Source of the DNA: Pycnococcus provasolii
Lineage: Eukaryota > Chlorophyta > Pseudoscourfieldiophyceae > Pseudoscourfieldiales
Assembly (NCBI GenBank): GCA_049487715.1
Contig: CP150568.1
Location: 186,001 to 250,000 of the forward strand
DNA length: 64,000 nucleotides
Direction of reading: 5' to 3'
In this document: in pieces, positions 41,101-56,100 of the stretch
Layout of the letters: every line of letters begins with the position of its first letter
How positions within the stretch are numbered: the stretch's first letter is position 1
Made by a program: the position numbers and the translations under genes
The notes under the pieces: generated by a model
Database searches by the model: none
What the model was told of the DNA's origin: nothing
Seen by the model: the letters and a program-made list of their open reading frames with translations, nothing else

Positions 41101-44100
41101 CGAACATCTCGACGGTGTCGAGAGGATCTCCTCCCATGTTCAGGATGGGCACCATGAGGAGGTACTCGCCGCTGTACACGACCATTCCTCCTTCTTCGAT
41201 GCGAAGCGGAAGGCTGTCAAGCTTGTTGCCCTTCGCATCGGACGGGTAGAGCTGAACGTACCGAGGCATCTGCTTGAAGGCGATGGACGCGTTCGCCGTC
41301 TCGAACGCCTTGGCGACGAAGCGAACAACCACCTCCTCGTTTTGGTACATCGACACCGTCTTCGGCACGTGCTCGACAACCGGCTTGTCGTAGACGCTGA
41401 TCACGGTAATGTCAACGACGCTCTCGCGCGACGTCTTGCCGTTCTTGCTGTCGTACGCGACGTACTCGATCGTGTTGGCGGCGGCGGCGCCCATCACCGG
41501 CTTGTACTCGGCGTCGCCAGGCTTGTACTCACCCACGTTGTACGTGTTCAGCGTGGGAACGTACATGACGAGATTCTGCGAGTGCGTAGGGGCGGTGTAG
41601 CCCTTGACAATCTCCACGCCGCGAGACAGGTCGTCGTTAACCTGGTAAAGCTTTCCGCTGTCGGGCAGCTTCGTGACGAGAGGCTTCACGTCGCTTGCGG
41701 CGAGCGTCGCATCGTAGCTGATCGCCCCGGCGGCGAGCTGGTACAGCACGGGCTCGTCCTCGAGCGTCACAATGCCACCGCTCAGCGGCGCTGAGGAGGC
41801 GACGAAGTACGGCCCGCGCATCTGCTCGGATTGGATGGGGCGCACAAACTGCGCAACGACGCCGGTGCCAGAGACGTAGGACACGGTTCCGGTGCGCGAC
41901 GAGGGGTCGTTGAATGGCATGTACAGCGCGGTTGCCGCGGCGGTGGAGTCAACCGGCGAGGTGGTTCCACCAACCATGCGGCTGTGCTCGGACGCTCCAA
42001 CGCGAATCGCGACGGAGTCAATCATGCCAAAGAACCTGTTGCCAATCGTCACGTCGCCGCTGAGGCTGAACATGCCATCCATCGGCTCAACGCGCGAGGC
42101 AACCTCCACGCCATCCACGCGAACTCGCGCGGTGGTCAGGTCGTAGCTCGCCTCGAAGAAATGCCAAAGAGCGTCGTTGTACACGTGGGAGTCGGAGTTG
42201 GAGACGGTGAAGTCGAGGTTGCCCATCTTCACGTGGAACGTGCATCCGAACACGCGATCGAGGCGAAGCGTGAACTTGTCAGTCGAGACGATCTTCGCCG
42301 AGCCCGTCAGTCCACCTGGCGCCTTCACCCACGCCTCCACGGTGAAGCCCGCGTCCGTCTCAGCGATGGACACGTCGGGCACGACCGCGTGGCCGTATCC
42401 GTCGAAGAGCAGGGCGAACCCAGCCTCGCCGCCGTGCGGGATGTGCGTCGCGTTCGCGTCGCGCACGTCACCAGAAAGCTTGACGATGCGGTCGTACATC
42501 AGGTCGCGTCCGCCGTCGGCGACACCCGATCCCACCTCGGACGTGTACTGAAGAATCTTGTAGCCAAAGTACGTGTCAAGCGACTCGGGGTAGGGGTAGT
42601 TCGGCACGGGTCCGAGCTCCGTGGGCACGTACATCACGCTCTTCGGCGACACCACCACCTGACCTGAGGTGAGCATCACCTTGTCGCCGGTGGGAGTCAG
42701 CTCGTACAGCATGCCGAACGCGGGCAGGGAGGTGATCTTGTACTCGAGCACGTCGCCGTCAAGGTCGGACACCGTGATGTCGATCGACACCGGCGCGTAC
42801 GTGCTGTACTTCACCTCGAGAGGCACCATCGTCGGGTGCGCGTTTCGGCAGTACAGGCACTGCCGCACCGCGACGTGCGCAGCCGCCTCCGGTGAGTACA
42901 CGCCGAACTTCGTGTCGAACACGGCGTAGCCGAGCGTCGTGAAGAGGTACGGCGCCTGCTCGGACGTCGTCTCGTTCGCCGGCGTGTAGAAGATCGACCA
43001 CATGTAGTTGGTCACCGTGGGAACGTGCTCGATCGGGCTGCCCCAGTCCGGAACCGGCTCGCCGTCAGGTCCAGCCATCGTCTGGTACAGCTTGCCCGTC
43101 GACGGCAGCGACGTCACGAGGATCGGATGCTCGTCGGTGAAGAGCTGAGAGTCCTCCGACTGCAGGCGCACAACCACGCCCGTGTCGCGGTTCGTCACGA
43201 AAGGCTCGGGAATCAGCGGCGCCGTGGAGCGAACGAAGTGCACCTCCGCCTTGTCAGCAAGCGCACACGTCGTCGTGGTGGAGGCGGTGGCATTGACACC
43301 GCTCAGCGGAACGTGGATCGTACGTGGATAGTTTGTGCCGTCGAACGAGTCGGCGTTAAACGTTAGCAGGAGAGCGAGGGGAAGGTCCGTTTCACGCGGG
43401 TTGATCGCCATGTTCAGCACGCCGGAGATATCGGCGTCCGTCAGGGCGCGCTTCACAAACACGAGCTGCTCCATCGTTCCGGCGAAGCCCTTGCCAACCT
43501 CGAACTTCTCGAAGAAGGCGAATTGCTTGATCGTCGCCTCGTCCACGGTCGTCGACTTGACGCGCGCGCCGTCGACGTAGAAGTCGAGCGATCGATCGGA
43601 CGCAAATACGAGCGTCGCCTGATGCCAGAGGCCGTCGTTAAACGCCTTGCCAGACGCAGCCTCGTTCGTGACAACCTTGCCAGACGTGACGAAGGCGGAG
43701 AGTCCGAAGCGCTTCTCCCATCCGATGGCAAACGGGCCAAATGTCACGAGCGTCGATCCAGCCACGGTGTCGATGGGCTGCATCGTCTTGAACCAAACGG
43801 ACGCGGTGAACGGCGAATCCGACGGAACGATCGTGCCGTCGGGCAGAGTGCACGTGAGAGGCGCCGCGCTCGTGAACGACGACGGCAGGTGCATGGCATT
43901 GCCGTTGCCGCCCGCGACGGGGCGCATCGTCGACTCGTCGAACGAAAGGTCGATAATCGACTCCTCTGAGGGAAGCTTGCCATCCGACGCGCGAACTCCA
44001 ACGATGAGCGTGGTTGCCGAACCAACGAGGTACACCTCATCGGCGACGTACGCAATCGCGGGGCGAGGCAGCACGGCACCCGCACCGAGCACCGGCTTGC

Positions 44101-47100
44101 CAAGCGATCCGTCCGCCTCAACCTCGTACACCGTGCCGTACATGGGAAGCGTGGTGATGTGGTACGACAGCTCGTCGCCATCCACGTCAGAGGCTCCGAA
44201 GAACACCTTCGTCACCAACCCTGGCGCGGCGGCGGCAGATCGGTGCAGCATGTCCATCGAAGGTGGGTGGTTGGGGTGCGTCACCACGACCTCAACCACC
44301 GCATCCTCGCCAGCCTTCTCCTCAGAGTTCATCATCGCGTACGAGAACCTCACCGTGTGCACCTTCGACGCCTCGGCGGTCGGGTGGTACCTCACTTCAA
44401 GATCCATTGTCTCCAGGGTTCCGACTTCGTAGGGCACGTAGTTGACCACCGCATCACCCACAGTCAGCGTTCCTGACGTGGGCAGTGCCGTGATGTAGCA
44501 TTTCACTCTCGACTCACCCACAATTGGTTGGAACCAGCTTGCACCGCGCATCGTACCCAAACTTCCCGCGAGCGGAATGTCGATTGGCTCGAGCTCGTGC
44601 GTCGAGTACTGGCGCATGTACACCGGGCACGTGCTCGATACGATCTCAACTCCGCTCGTGCTGCTGATGCTCTTTGCATAAAGAGTCGCATCACCTTGTG
44701 CTGCCGACGAATCGAACTTCAAAGACTCGTCGGACGAAATCCCATGACTGTTGAAGGTGTAGTACGCAAAGAGATTCGACTCGGTCCCTGACAGCACGAG
44801 ACCCTGCGAAGACGTGATATCCACCTCCTTGAGTGGAGCGCTGTATATCTTCAGCTCGTCCACGAGGCCGACGTACGTGTGCGCAGTCTTCCCGTTTGCC
44901 GATTCCTCGCCGACGTACAGCTGCGTTCCCGATCCCGCGTTGATCGATCCAAATGCTGCGGCACCCTGAGTAAAGCTTGACGTGGCCATTTGCGCCGTAT
45001 CGACGAAGAGAGACGCGGTGGCTGACGAGGAGTCGAACGTCGCGGTGATTCGGTGCCATGCGCCGTCATTTAACGACGCGCACGGGGTCGACAGGCCGCA
45101 GCTCGCCTTCACGGTGGCAAAGCCGGTGGTTGGGGGAGCCGATCCACTCGACACCGTCGTTGACTCCGAGCCCATCACGACAAACTCGATTCCGTCCACC
45201 GCCGAGTCGGCGAAGCGTAGAACGTACGACCCGGGCTTCGACACGAGAACGGCGCCCGAGGGACTTGCCAATGTCGTGCGAATGTAAAGGTCGATCGTAA
45301 TTCCCGATGTCAATGTCATATTTGCAACGTTCGACACCAGGTGACTTCCGTGGTCCAGCTTCGCAGCGAATCCAGCCAGGTGAGAAACACCAAGAGCGCG
45401 TGGGGCAACCTTCGTGGAGGGCACGACGTTGATCGTTGCACTCTGCACCTTTGAGTACAGTCCAGAGCTATCACGCGCAACGATGCTGAGCACGGTCTGA
45501 TATCCCCTCGGGCCGATATCGAACGGGAACAGAGACTTGATTGTCTCCGGGCAGCCAACCTGCATGATAGAGTCCTCATTCAATTTGCTCTTCTTATCGA
45601 TATCGGCGCACTTCGCAGGGGAAGTCGGATTTTGCGTTTTCCAAACGGCTAACATGTCATCCTTGTCAGCGAAGAAACGGTCGCAGGTTCCACAAGTCAC
45701 GGGGCACAGGCCTGAGACGAGCGGGCCGAAATCGCCCTTGCAGAAGTTTCCTAGATTGGCGCATGGCGCACCGAAGATAAACCTCGTCTGCGAATAGTCC
45801 TGACAATACGGCTCCGATCGGTCTGCGTCAGGCACGTAGCGAATCGTGGACGTAAGTGTGCGCGTGGACCCGAGAGAATCCGTGCCCGTGGTACGCATCG
45901 CAAGCGGCGTGTCGAGGTCCGTCACCTCCGTGCCATTCTCGAAGAAGACGCGGCCGTACGAGGGGAAGCTTGCAAGGTACACCTCGAGCGTTTCTCCCGC
46001 ATCAACGTCAGACGCCGAGAAGGTGAAGAAACCAGTGGCAACGTTTTCCACCGTCATGTCGGAGACGTCGTCAAGAACGGGAACGTCGTTCTGGGCAAGC
46101 ACGTCGAGCACGACGCGCTGAACGTTAGAGCGACGCATCGTCGTCTTGTGCGCGCAGTCGTACGCGAATCCCATCTCGGCTGAAACATCCGCGTCTGGAA
46201 CAAATGTGACCGAGGTTCCCTTGAGCAGGAACGGAACGTTCTGAACCTTCACGCCCGTCGTCGCGTCGACAAGGTAGCCGTGCTCCGGAAGCTCGACAAT
46301 CTCGAAGTGCACGTCGCCCGCTGGCAATCCAATGAGGGAGACGGTCGCCGACCGATCCTCGTATGCCGTGACGAAGTAGTCGGAGAGAGGGGCGCTCGAC
46401 TCCGTGACAATCACGGCGGAAGCGTCGATTCCCATCAAACCCATCAACCCATCAAACGCGTCGAACGATTCGCGGAGGAGCAGTCCCGGCGCCAATTCGG
46501 GGACGATCGATGCCGCGTGGATCGCGCGGCACGCGCCGTCGCACGCCGCCGAATCGTACACGCGAAGCTCATCAACGTACGCCGTGAGGCTGTGGCCGCT
46601 TCCAGCGCCGAACACCACGCTTCCGGGGAAAGAAATCTCACCCGATACCGAGGCGCTTGCCGACATGACAGTTCCAGACTGCTGGAACTCATCAATAATC
46701 AGCTCGCCGATGGAGGTGACGGTCAGCTCATGCCAGGCACCGTCGTTTAGCAGGTACATGACAGTCGCCTTCGCGCCACCCGCGAATTCCACCTTGGTGC
46801 CAACGCGAGAGAAGGATACCTTGAAAATCATGGCACCGCTCGCGTCGTAGGCTGACACGATGTCAGTGTACGACTGCGTTGGCATGCTAGAACGGAACCA
46901 GAAGGTCATGGCGTACGACGCCGGTGGCGCAGTCACGTTGAGCGCAACGGGAACCTCGCCTCCGTCGGCGAACTGGATAGCTCTGCCAGCGGCACCAGCC
47001 ACAGGCAGGACGCCGGACTTGTCCTCGACGATTGTCAACGAAATCTCAGCCTCGCGAGATGCTGTGTAGGCATCCATCGCCTTCACGCTGAACGCATCTC

Positions 47101-50100
47101 CGCCAACCTTGTTGTAGCCAGAGACGTACACGATCTTGCTTGAGGTGAGAATCGTGTCGCTGGTGGGAATCTTCTCGCCAACCACGCCGGCAGGCGAGTA
47201 GTAGTGCAGGTGTCCCGTCTCGGGCAGCGTGGAAATGTAGAACGTGTGGTCCGTCTCGCCATCGGCGTCCGTCACCATCTCCGCGAGGTCAACAACCACC
47301 GGCGTGTTCGTGGCCACCGTCATCGATTTGGGCGTCACAATCGGCACGTCGTTCACCGGTTTCACGTTCAGAGCGATCACCGCCTCCGCCGACTCGGAGT
47401 ACCCGTCGTTTGCCACGTAGCTGAAAGTGACCACGCCGTTGAAGTCCTTGGGCGGGTGGTAAACAACAGTATTCATGTTCATGGGAATTTCGTAGGGCAC
47501 CGAATCGATCACCGACGAGCCGAGGATGGCCGGGACGGTCAGATACCCTGTCGCCGGAAGGCTCACAAGAGTCGTCACCAGGCGGTCGCCGTCGCCGTCG
47601 CTCGACATGAGCTCGACCGCGATTGACATCTCCTCAGGAGTCGTCAGCTGGGGCACGCCGACGGGGCAGCTGCTCACGAAGTACCGCTGATCGATGCTCG
47701 GCGTTTCAGCCGTGGCAAGCGTCACAGCGTCCACCGGCGCGTGGCCGGTCGCAGCGTTGTTAAACGGAAAGAAGGCAGCCATCGTCGACGGGAACGGCGA
47801 TCCATATCCGTCCGTTCGCGCGGCGGTGAAATCAGACACGACGCCCGCGTGCACGGCGACGTTGTCAACCTCGCCGGCAAAGCCGTCGAAGCCCACGACG
47901 AGATCATCTCTTGGAGTCACGTACGTGCCCATTCCGGTCGTCACCACCTTGCCATCCACGTACATGGTCATCACGTAGTGGCCTGGATTCAGAGCGGGGA
48001 AGTTCACAATGCTCGGCACGTACTCGACGGAGATCGCCGCGTGATGCCAGACGCCATCATTCAGCGTGTCGAACCCGTTTAGCGACCCCGACGAAATGTG
48101 CCCTTCGCCAATGGCAGCCGTGAGACCCGAAGCCTTGTCCACGTAAACGCGCAGGCCAGAGAAGCGAATCAGGCCCGCCATGACGCTTTCGGAGTGGCCG
48201 GTGCGGAACCAAAGCTCCACCGTGTACGAGGGCATGTCACCGCCGAGCTTGCACAGCCCAAAGGTTGCGGGGCACGCAATCGCGGCAAGAGGATCGTTTG
48301 ACATCTTAGCCGTGTCAAGCCAGTCGCGGCATGTGGCGTCAGCTCCGCCAGCCTTCGTCGCGATCACCGATGCAAATTCAGGCGAGTCCTGCCCAAACAC
48401 GGTATCGCACGTGTTCGCAATCGCATCGCAAGACAGCGGGCAAAGAGCGCGCAGCGTTGCGTCCGACTCACACTTGCTCGGGTCTTCGGCAACCTTCGGC
48501 GCGCACTTCGCGCCAAGCTCAGCAACAGCTGATTCGTCAAAGTCCGCGCACGCGCCGCACGTGGAGACACCTGCCATCTTGTAGTGCATACCAACGCCGT
48601 CACCAGTCGTCTTCAACGCATAACCCGCAGATCCCACGGCACCGTATCCTGGCACAAGTGGCGCGGTGACGTAATCCGCCTTCGCACGGCCGGCGGTGGT
48701 GGGCACGTGCGTCTTGACGATTCGAGGCATGTCTGTCTTGAGCGTTGCGAATACCTGCATACCTGCATACACCTCATCCGTAAACACAGCGTGCGCATCT
48801 GCACGCGTGGTTTCGTGATGCGATTTAACCGTGTTCGACCAAACATCACGCGACTGCAACGTCGCTGGGCATGCGATGAGCATGATACCGTCCACTTCAT
48901 AGGCGGTGTCGACAGTCTCAGCGCACGTCTTGGGGAACTGGGGATTAAACAAGCGCCAGAAATCAATCATGTCTTGCTTGTCATTGAGCCAGTTGGCACA
49001 ATTCGAGCACGCGACGGGGCACACACCTCGGGTCCATGCACTGCTGCAGCTAAACATCCCGCTGCCAGCTGCCAACTCATCGCACGATTCACCAAGCATT
49101 TGATTTGTATACAGATTCATGTCCTGGCAGTTGTGCGTGGACATGAATGTCTCGTCAAATGAAAGATAAGCCTCGACAGAGCTTCGAAGTTCTGGCGTCA
49201 CGTCTGTGGGCACACGGGCACCCATGTTCTCAACCACCTCGTGATGCTGCAGGGCACGCGAGTAAATCACGACGTTGTCAAGCAGACCGGGGAAAGTGGT
49301 GTTTGACGAAGAGTCGCCGCCAATGTACAGCACGTCCCCTCCAAATCGGTGCGGGTTAGGTGCCGCGTTGGTCGTCAGCGTTGCCGCGGTGGCAACCATC
49401 AGACCATCCACGAAGATGTGCTTACCCGCGTTCATCGATATTCCAGACTCCACCGACTGAGACAGAACGAAAGCAATGTGATGCCAGCGATCGTTCGTCA
49501 GAGAGAAACCGTCGGGTGCGACGGAGTAGAGCTCGATTGGCCACTGAAGCGAGGTGAGGTAGCGGTCCGCATCCGTTTTGGCAGCCATCGCAAGCTTGGA
49601 TGACACGCCGTCCACGAGTGTGAACACCGTCGTGCTAAGATCGCTAGTCGTTGCCGCGTCAAGCTTCACCCAGGCGGACACGGTAAAGTCGCCGGACAAG
49701 TCGGCCGGCTTAAACGCATAAAACTTCACAGCCGCGCCGTTCATGCGGTTCAGATCCAAGGCGCTGTTGCCGTCAATGCTCACGTCCATCGTCTGGATCT
49801 CGGACTGCATTTCGCCGTCAGTCACGGCGAACCCGAGCGTGTCGAACGGCATGCCGTGAACGTTGAGAGGCGGATCGTACTTCATCTCGTAAGGGGCGGG
49901 GATCACCTCGCCAGGGCTCGTGAGCTCAACGCCATTTGCGTACAGCGTTCCGTGCAGCGGAAGCGCCGTGACAATGTACGTGAGTTCTTTCGATTCCACG
50001 GTCGACCCAAGGCCAGCCAAGCTGAACTTCGCAACCTCATTCTCGAGAATGCTGATGTGCCCCGGGTGCTTCATCACAGGAACGTCCGGCAGCGCGTCAA

Positions 50101-53100
50101 CGACAATCGCAACCGATACAGAGAATGAAGTCACGCCCGCAACCACCGAGTGCTCGGTCGCGTACGAGAACGTTGCGTACGTCGCCCCGGGCGATGCGCT
50201 GTGGCCGTTAGCCGCCGGAGTGTAGTGCACAATGTCAATCCCGCTGGGAAGCGTGAAAGGCGCCGTGGTGACTGACACGCTCTTTCCCGCGGCTGACGTG
50301 TAGTGCAGCTTACCAACGTTCGGCAGCACATCAATCACCATGATCGGTGTGTCGAGGAGGTCGGACGCGTAGCCATTCAGCTTGATGGCAGCCGTGCTGT
50401 CCTCCACCATGGTCACCTTCTTTTCGGGGAGCGTCAGCGTCGAGGTAACACGCTCGGGTGCCAACGTTCCGTTCACGCCAAGGGTGCCGGCTGGTGGTGC
50501 AGTCGTGCACGGCGCCGGCGCCGACTCGGGCACGACAATGTGGCGGTGCGCCGCAAGGCATGGGACGCTCGTAATCTCGTTGCTTAGCGCGCTGCCCGAC
50601 TTTTCGTTCATCTTGTAGTAGCCTCGCACGGAAGTTCCCACACCGCTAATCTTCAGCTCGTCCATGTCCACGTACGCGCCCGCGCCGCCAACCACGATCT
50701 CCTCGTCTTCAATCGCGGCAAGAGTCGCGGAGGCGTCCACGTCAATGCTCTCGGCAACGCCGTCCACAGCAATTGCGATGCTGCTCGACGAAATCGTAAT
50801 CGTGAGCGTATGCCACGCACCATCGTTAAACGTGTCGTACGTGGCAGCCGTGGCTGTGGGCACAGGCTCAGCCGTGGCGAGGTGACGAAGCTTGGCATCT
50901 CCGCTGCCAACGCGAAGGTACGTTCCAATCGCCTTGCTCAGGCCAACTTCGACCGGGCCGATCGTGGCCAAAACGGCATCGTGCATGTCACGGTTGTGCT
51001 TGAACGCAACGGTGACTTTAAGGCCGTCCTCGTGATCCAGAGCGTATGCGCTCGGCGAACCGAAAACAGCCTTTTGGCCGCCCACGATACGAATCGCGAA
51101 ACCGGCGTCTCCCGCCACGGGAGTCTCGAATTGCGCAGGTGCGACCGAGGCACCGGATCCGTCGAGTGTCACCAGCGCCTCCTCCGAAAGCATGCCGTCC
51201 TCGTTGCGAACCGCGTATCCGAACGAGTCGGACGTGGCGTCGTTAAGCGACGGCCTGAAGAAAATCGTCGACTCGACAGCCATATCCGCCGCGGTGACAC
51301 GCGAGCCATCCGCGAGATGCAGCGTGCCATGCGTCGGAAGGAACGTTACGACGAATGTAAGCTTCTGCGCGGGCAGCGAGTGGTCGGATCCACTCAGCGC
51401 CACCGCCACATCGCTCGCCTCCTTAAAGTCCACGGGAATCGTTGATGATGAGGCGGTGGGGCGATTCGGCATAGGCTCCACAGTGACGGCCACCTTGGTG
51501 GGATTCGACGAGCCTGCGGAGTCAATAATCACATACGTGAACGAGTCAGAGCCGCTGTAGTGGGCGTTCGGAATGTACTCGACGCTAAGGGTGGTGAGAT
51601 TGCCGAGAGCAATCTCCGTCGTCGAGTGCACCGTCTTGCCACCGTGCGTGATCTTGCCGTGCTTCGGAAGTTTTGTGATCATCGCCGTCATGTCGAGCGA
51701 GGAGAGTCCGGTGAGCTTCACTGACTTAGCCGTGCTCTCGAGCGTGTGAACAATGTTACCAAAGTCGAACACGGTCGATGGCGTTCGCGTCGGTGTCGTC
51801 GTAATGGCGCCGTCGGTGCCAAGTACTGCAGAGTTGGCCACTAGCATGAGATCCAACGCGGGGGCGTCGTTCGTCAGCGAGATACCATCAGGCTCGTTCA
51901 TGCGGTAGTACCCAAACAGACCCTTCATCATGACATCCAAAGGCGCCTTCTTGCTGTAGAGCGTGTCGCTGAGCTCGGCAGCGGTATGACCTGTTCGGAT
52001 GACGAACTCGTCAATCTCGCCCTGGAAACCGTACGCGCTTCCCGCGGTGTAGCTGCCAGATGCTGTCTTTGTGGCAACGTTGCCGAGAGCAATCGGCCCC
52101 TTGATCGGGTTGAGAGTCGCGGAGCAGGCATACAAAAAGATCGAGTCCGCCGCAAACGACGTTCCAACAGCTTCGGCGCACGACTTGGGAGCGCTCGGGT
52201 TCTGTGTACCCCACACTGCCACCATATCCTCCTTGTCGTCGTAGTACTTGCCACACGTTCCGCAAGACATGGAGCACAAACCTCGAATCAGCGGGCCAAA
52301 CGCTGCGTGCTCGCAGAATCCTCCCGTCTTGAGATTGGGGCATGAATATTGGCTTGGGTTTTCCGTACTAAAAATTGCTCCCGTCTGCTCGTAGTCACCG
52401 CACGTCTCCGTGCTCTCGGGGAAATGCTGCGTCGCCTTCGTTCCGTAGCTCTTACCGTCCACCATCAACTCAGCAAACGAGCTGTTGCACGAAGCCGAGA
52501 CGAAGTGCCACAGTCCATCGTTGAAGTTCTCCTTCGACGAGACCTTCGTCGACGAGCCGCAGTGAAATGTAAGGGCATCCTCGAGGTCGTCAAACTTCAA
52601 GCTCATTGGGCCTACTGTAGCGAGCACAGCCTCCGCGCCCATTGCCTTGGAAGTCTTGAAGTACATGCCAAAGCTGGTGCCCGCTCCCACGCCGTAGTGA
52701 ATGGCATCGCCAATGTAAGCAATCTGGCCCATGCCTGAGAAAGACAGCGCGGAGCCCGAATCACCAGCGACCGCGCCGCCGAAGCCGGACCTTCGTGACG
52801 CAATTCCGGTGGCATCAATGTCAAAGCTGAACTCCATCGGCTCAGTGCGGTACTGGCCGTCAGTGACGTAGTATCCAAAGCTGTCGGCGAAAAAGCCCGT
52901 GCTGTGAGGCTTGGGCATGTAGGTCAGCTTCACGCCCCCGTTGACGTTGTCTCCCGTGCGCATCTCGGCGGCGATGAACATCCCAGGCTCTACGACCTCA
53001 CCAGACGGAAGCAGCAGGTAACCCTCACGCGGCGTGTGCGTGATGCGGGCCATGATGACATCGCGCGTGTTGCGATCGTACGCTGGAATGGTTAGCGGCA

Positions 53101-56100
53101 CCTCCGTAAGCGTGTCCTCAGGAGACAGAGCGAGGGTGCATGGCTCCAGCACGGTGCAGGCAACGGGCGCGATGTTCAACGGCTGCACTGAAATCGAAAA
53201 CGACTTGACGTACGATTGGTGCGCGAATGACGACTCCGTGCTTTCCGGCGCCACCGTCGTGTCGTAGAAGTCACCACTGCGCATCACAGGGCGCATCATG
53301 CGGTCGGAAAGATCAGATCCGTAGAACACCTGGTCGTCGCAAGCGAAGAAAAGGAAGCTCGCAACATCGGGAATCGAATCCACGCCCGTGACCTCGTCAG
53401 AGAGGAAGTAAACCTCCTTCCCTCCGAGATATACCGGGTACGGCAGGGGATAGGGGATCGGCTCGCCCACTCCCTGCGTTGCCGCATCCTTGAAATACAG
53501 CTGTCCTCCCGAACCAACGGATTCGAGCAGACATGCACCGTACTCATTGCCGTCCTCCGAGCTCACCGGAATGTGGATCAACGTGGGAACGCGCTCCTCG
53601 ACCGTGGCCTTGTCAAGCACTGGAACGCTGCTCGGAATGAATTCGGGCGAACTGCCCGCCGCACCGTTCAGGCCGAGAGATCCAGTTACGGTCTCACCTG
53701 AGGCGGTTTGAGGCACAATTGGCGTGAAGCCAAATGTGGGCTCATCCGACGAATCGAGAGCCAGACGGCCGCTCTCGTCGATCGAGAGGAACGCATCAAC
53801 ATAAGCGACTGGGCACGTGAACGTCGACACCTCGCCTCCAAGTCCCTCGTTGAACGCGAAGTACGCGGTGGGTGGCTTATCAATGAATGCCATACGGGTC
53901 TGGGGGTACATCGTGCCATTGGCGTAGAACGTCGACGCCCAGTGCATGTTGCAGTCAGACATAGGAACGAACATGTCGCTCTCCACCTCAGCGCGCGTGC
54001 GAGCGTAGCTCCAGAACGACACCTCGTCGACCTGTCCCTTGAAGTATCCCGTAGACTTCGCGGTTGCACCGAGCACAACGGTAGAGCTGGCCACCGCCTC
54101 CACCCCGGGAGCGTGCACGCAAGCGCGAACCGTCGCATCCACATCAACGCAAATGTAGGTGCCGTTGTACGACATGCTTGCGTAGTGCCACACACCATCG
54201 TTGAAGTTCATCGAGGTTGACGCAACGTAGCTGCCTGCCGACGCTACCAGGCCGTGGCGCGGCACGAAGCTCAGCGAAAATGGAGCCAAGTCGATCAGCG
54301 TGCGCTCCGAGATTGACGCGGACGACACAATCATCTGCGTCTTGAACCAAAGCTCAACGGAAAGGACGTCGTGCGCAGCACCGCCGTGACCTGCGCGGCG
54401 AGTGGAATCGCCGCCGAGCGCGGGAACGAGGTTTCCAAGCAACCCAAGCGTCGCCGCATCGTCCTTGCCGTCGAACATGAGCGCGTATCCCGATCCACCA
54501 GCCACCGGCTGCGTGAGGCCCGTGTCGAGCGCGTAAACGCTCACGGTAGATTCGGTCGACACGCTCATCGCATCGCGCACTATGTACGCGAAAGTGTCGT
54601 ACGGCTCTCCCTGCAGCGACCCCTTGGCGTTCTGCAGCGGCACGTACGCAATAACGCCGCCGGTGTGGGCAACGGTCACGCCAGTGGACTGCAGCGGCTT
54701 GCCCACGATCGTGCCGTCCTCCGCCACCTGGTAGAGCGAGCCGAGCGCGGGAATCGTTGTGATTTCGAAGCTGTACGGGTCGCCGTCGACATCGTCGCCC
54801 TGCAGCTGGATGAGCTTCACGCCAACCGTCAGGTCGTTGCTCGACATCACCACAGTCTGCGGGTACGAAATCGGCGCGTCGTTCAGGCTGGTGACGTGGA
54901 TCGTAACGCCCTGACGGTACGAGAACTCCACACCATCATACGTCTGGTACTTGAAGATGTCGTAAGGGGATCCATCGCCATTCGCGTTCGGCGTGTACAC
55001 CACGGAGGTTGCCTCACCAATGCCGACGGGCGTCGATGTGACTTGCGTCATCGTGCCATTTACGCTGTAGTGCAGCGCGCCGTGCAGCGGCATCGTGGAG
55101 ATGAAGAACTGCACGCCACCCTCGTTGTCACCACCCAGCAGCTCGATCGTCGCCGAAGTGTCCTCCATGATCGTCACCTCGTTGCCAAACACCGCCGTCG
55201 ATCCAACGAACGTGGGGTAGCGAGATGCGATACCGTCGGAAAAGCCGGTGGAGCTGGACAGGCGACCCATCTGCAGGTCATTACGAGCCGGCGTGCGATC
55301 ATAGGCGAATGGCGACGCGGCACCACCCTCCATGAACGTCACGTACGAAACGAGACCGTCCTCCATTCCGGTGACGGTGGGAATACCCTTGAACAGCGAC
55401 GTGACCGTGCTCGGCGAAACCGCCACACCCGACCACAGTCGGATTTCGTCAACGTACCCGCCAAACGCGGTGTTTGGGCTAGCGCCTTCGTCGTGGCAAA
55501 TAGTCGGCGCCTTCGTGGCGTCATTGAGCGGCACCGCGTTCGCACCAGGCATAGCTGCACCTGCAACAAGCACGCCGTCAACGTACAGCTGCGCCGCGGT
55601 GCCGTTGTAGTATGCGAGCACGTGGTGATAGCGGCTGTCCGTATAGTCCAGCCCACTCAATGCCACGGCGGAACCCTTGACGCCCATCACCTCGAACGCA
55701 AGTCCAGCGCGCTCGATCCACCCGAGCCTGTACGATCCGGACTTCTGCACAAGCGTGGCACCACGCGACGTGCCGACAACCTTGAAGCGAGCCTCGACTG
55801 CGAAAACGTTGGAAAGCTCCGTCGTGCTTGGCGTGTGTGAGAACGTAAGCACGTCGTCGAGTCCGTCACACTTCGCCGCGAAGTTTGCCGATCCTGCCAC
55901 CGGCGTGTCGCTCACATCATTTGAAACGTAGACGTACACCGAGCCAGGCGCGCTCGCAGCCTGCTGCTCATCCATCGAGATGAATGAGAAGGTGTCGAAT
56001 GGCGACGATGACACAGATCCCGCACTAGGCGCATTCGGCTGCGGCGCGTAGACGACGCGATTGCACGGCCCGGGAATCTTCGCGGGGAGCATGTCCGACG

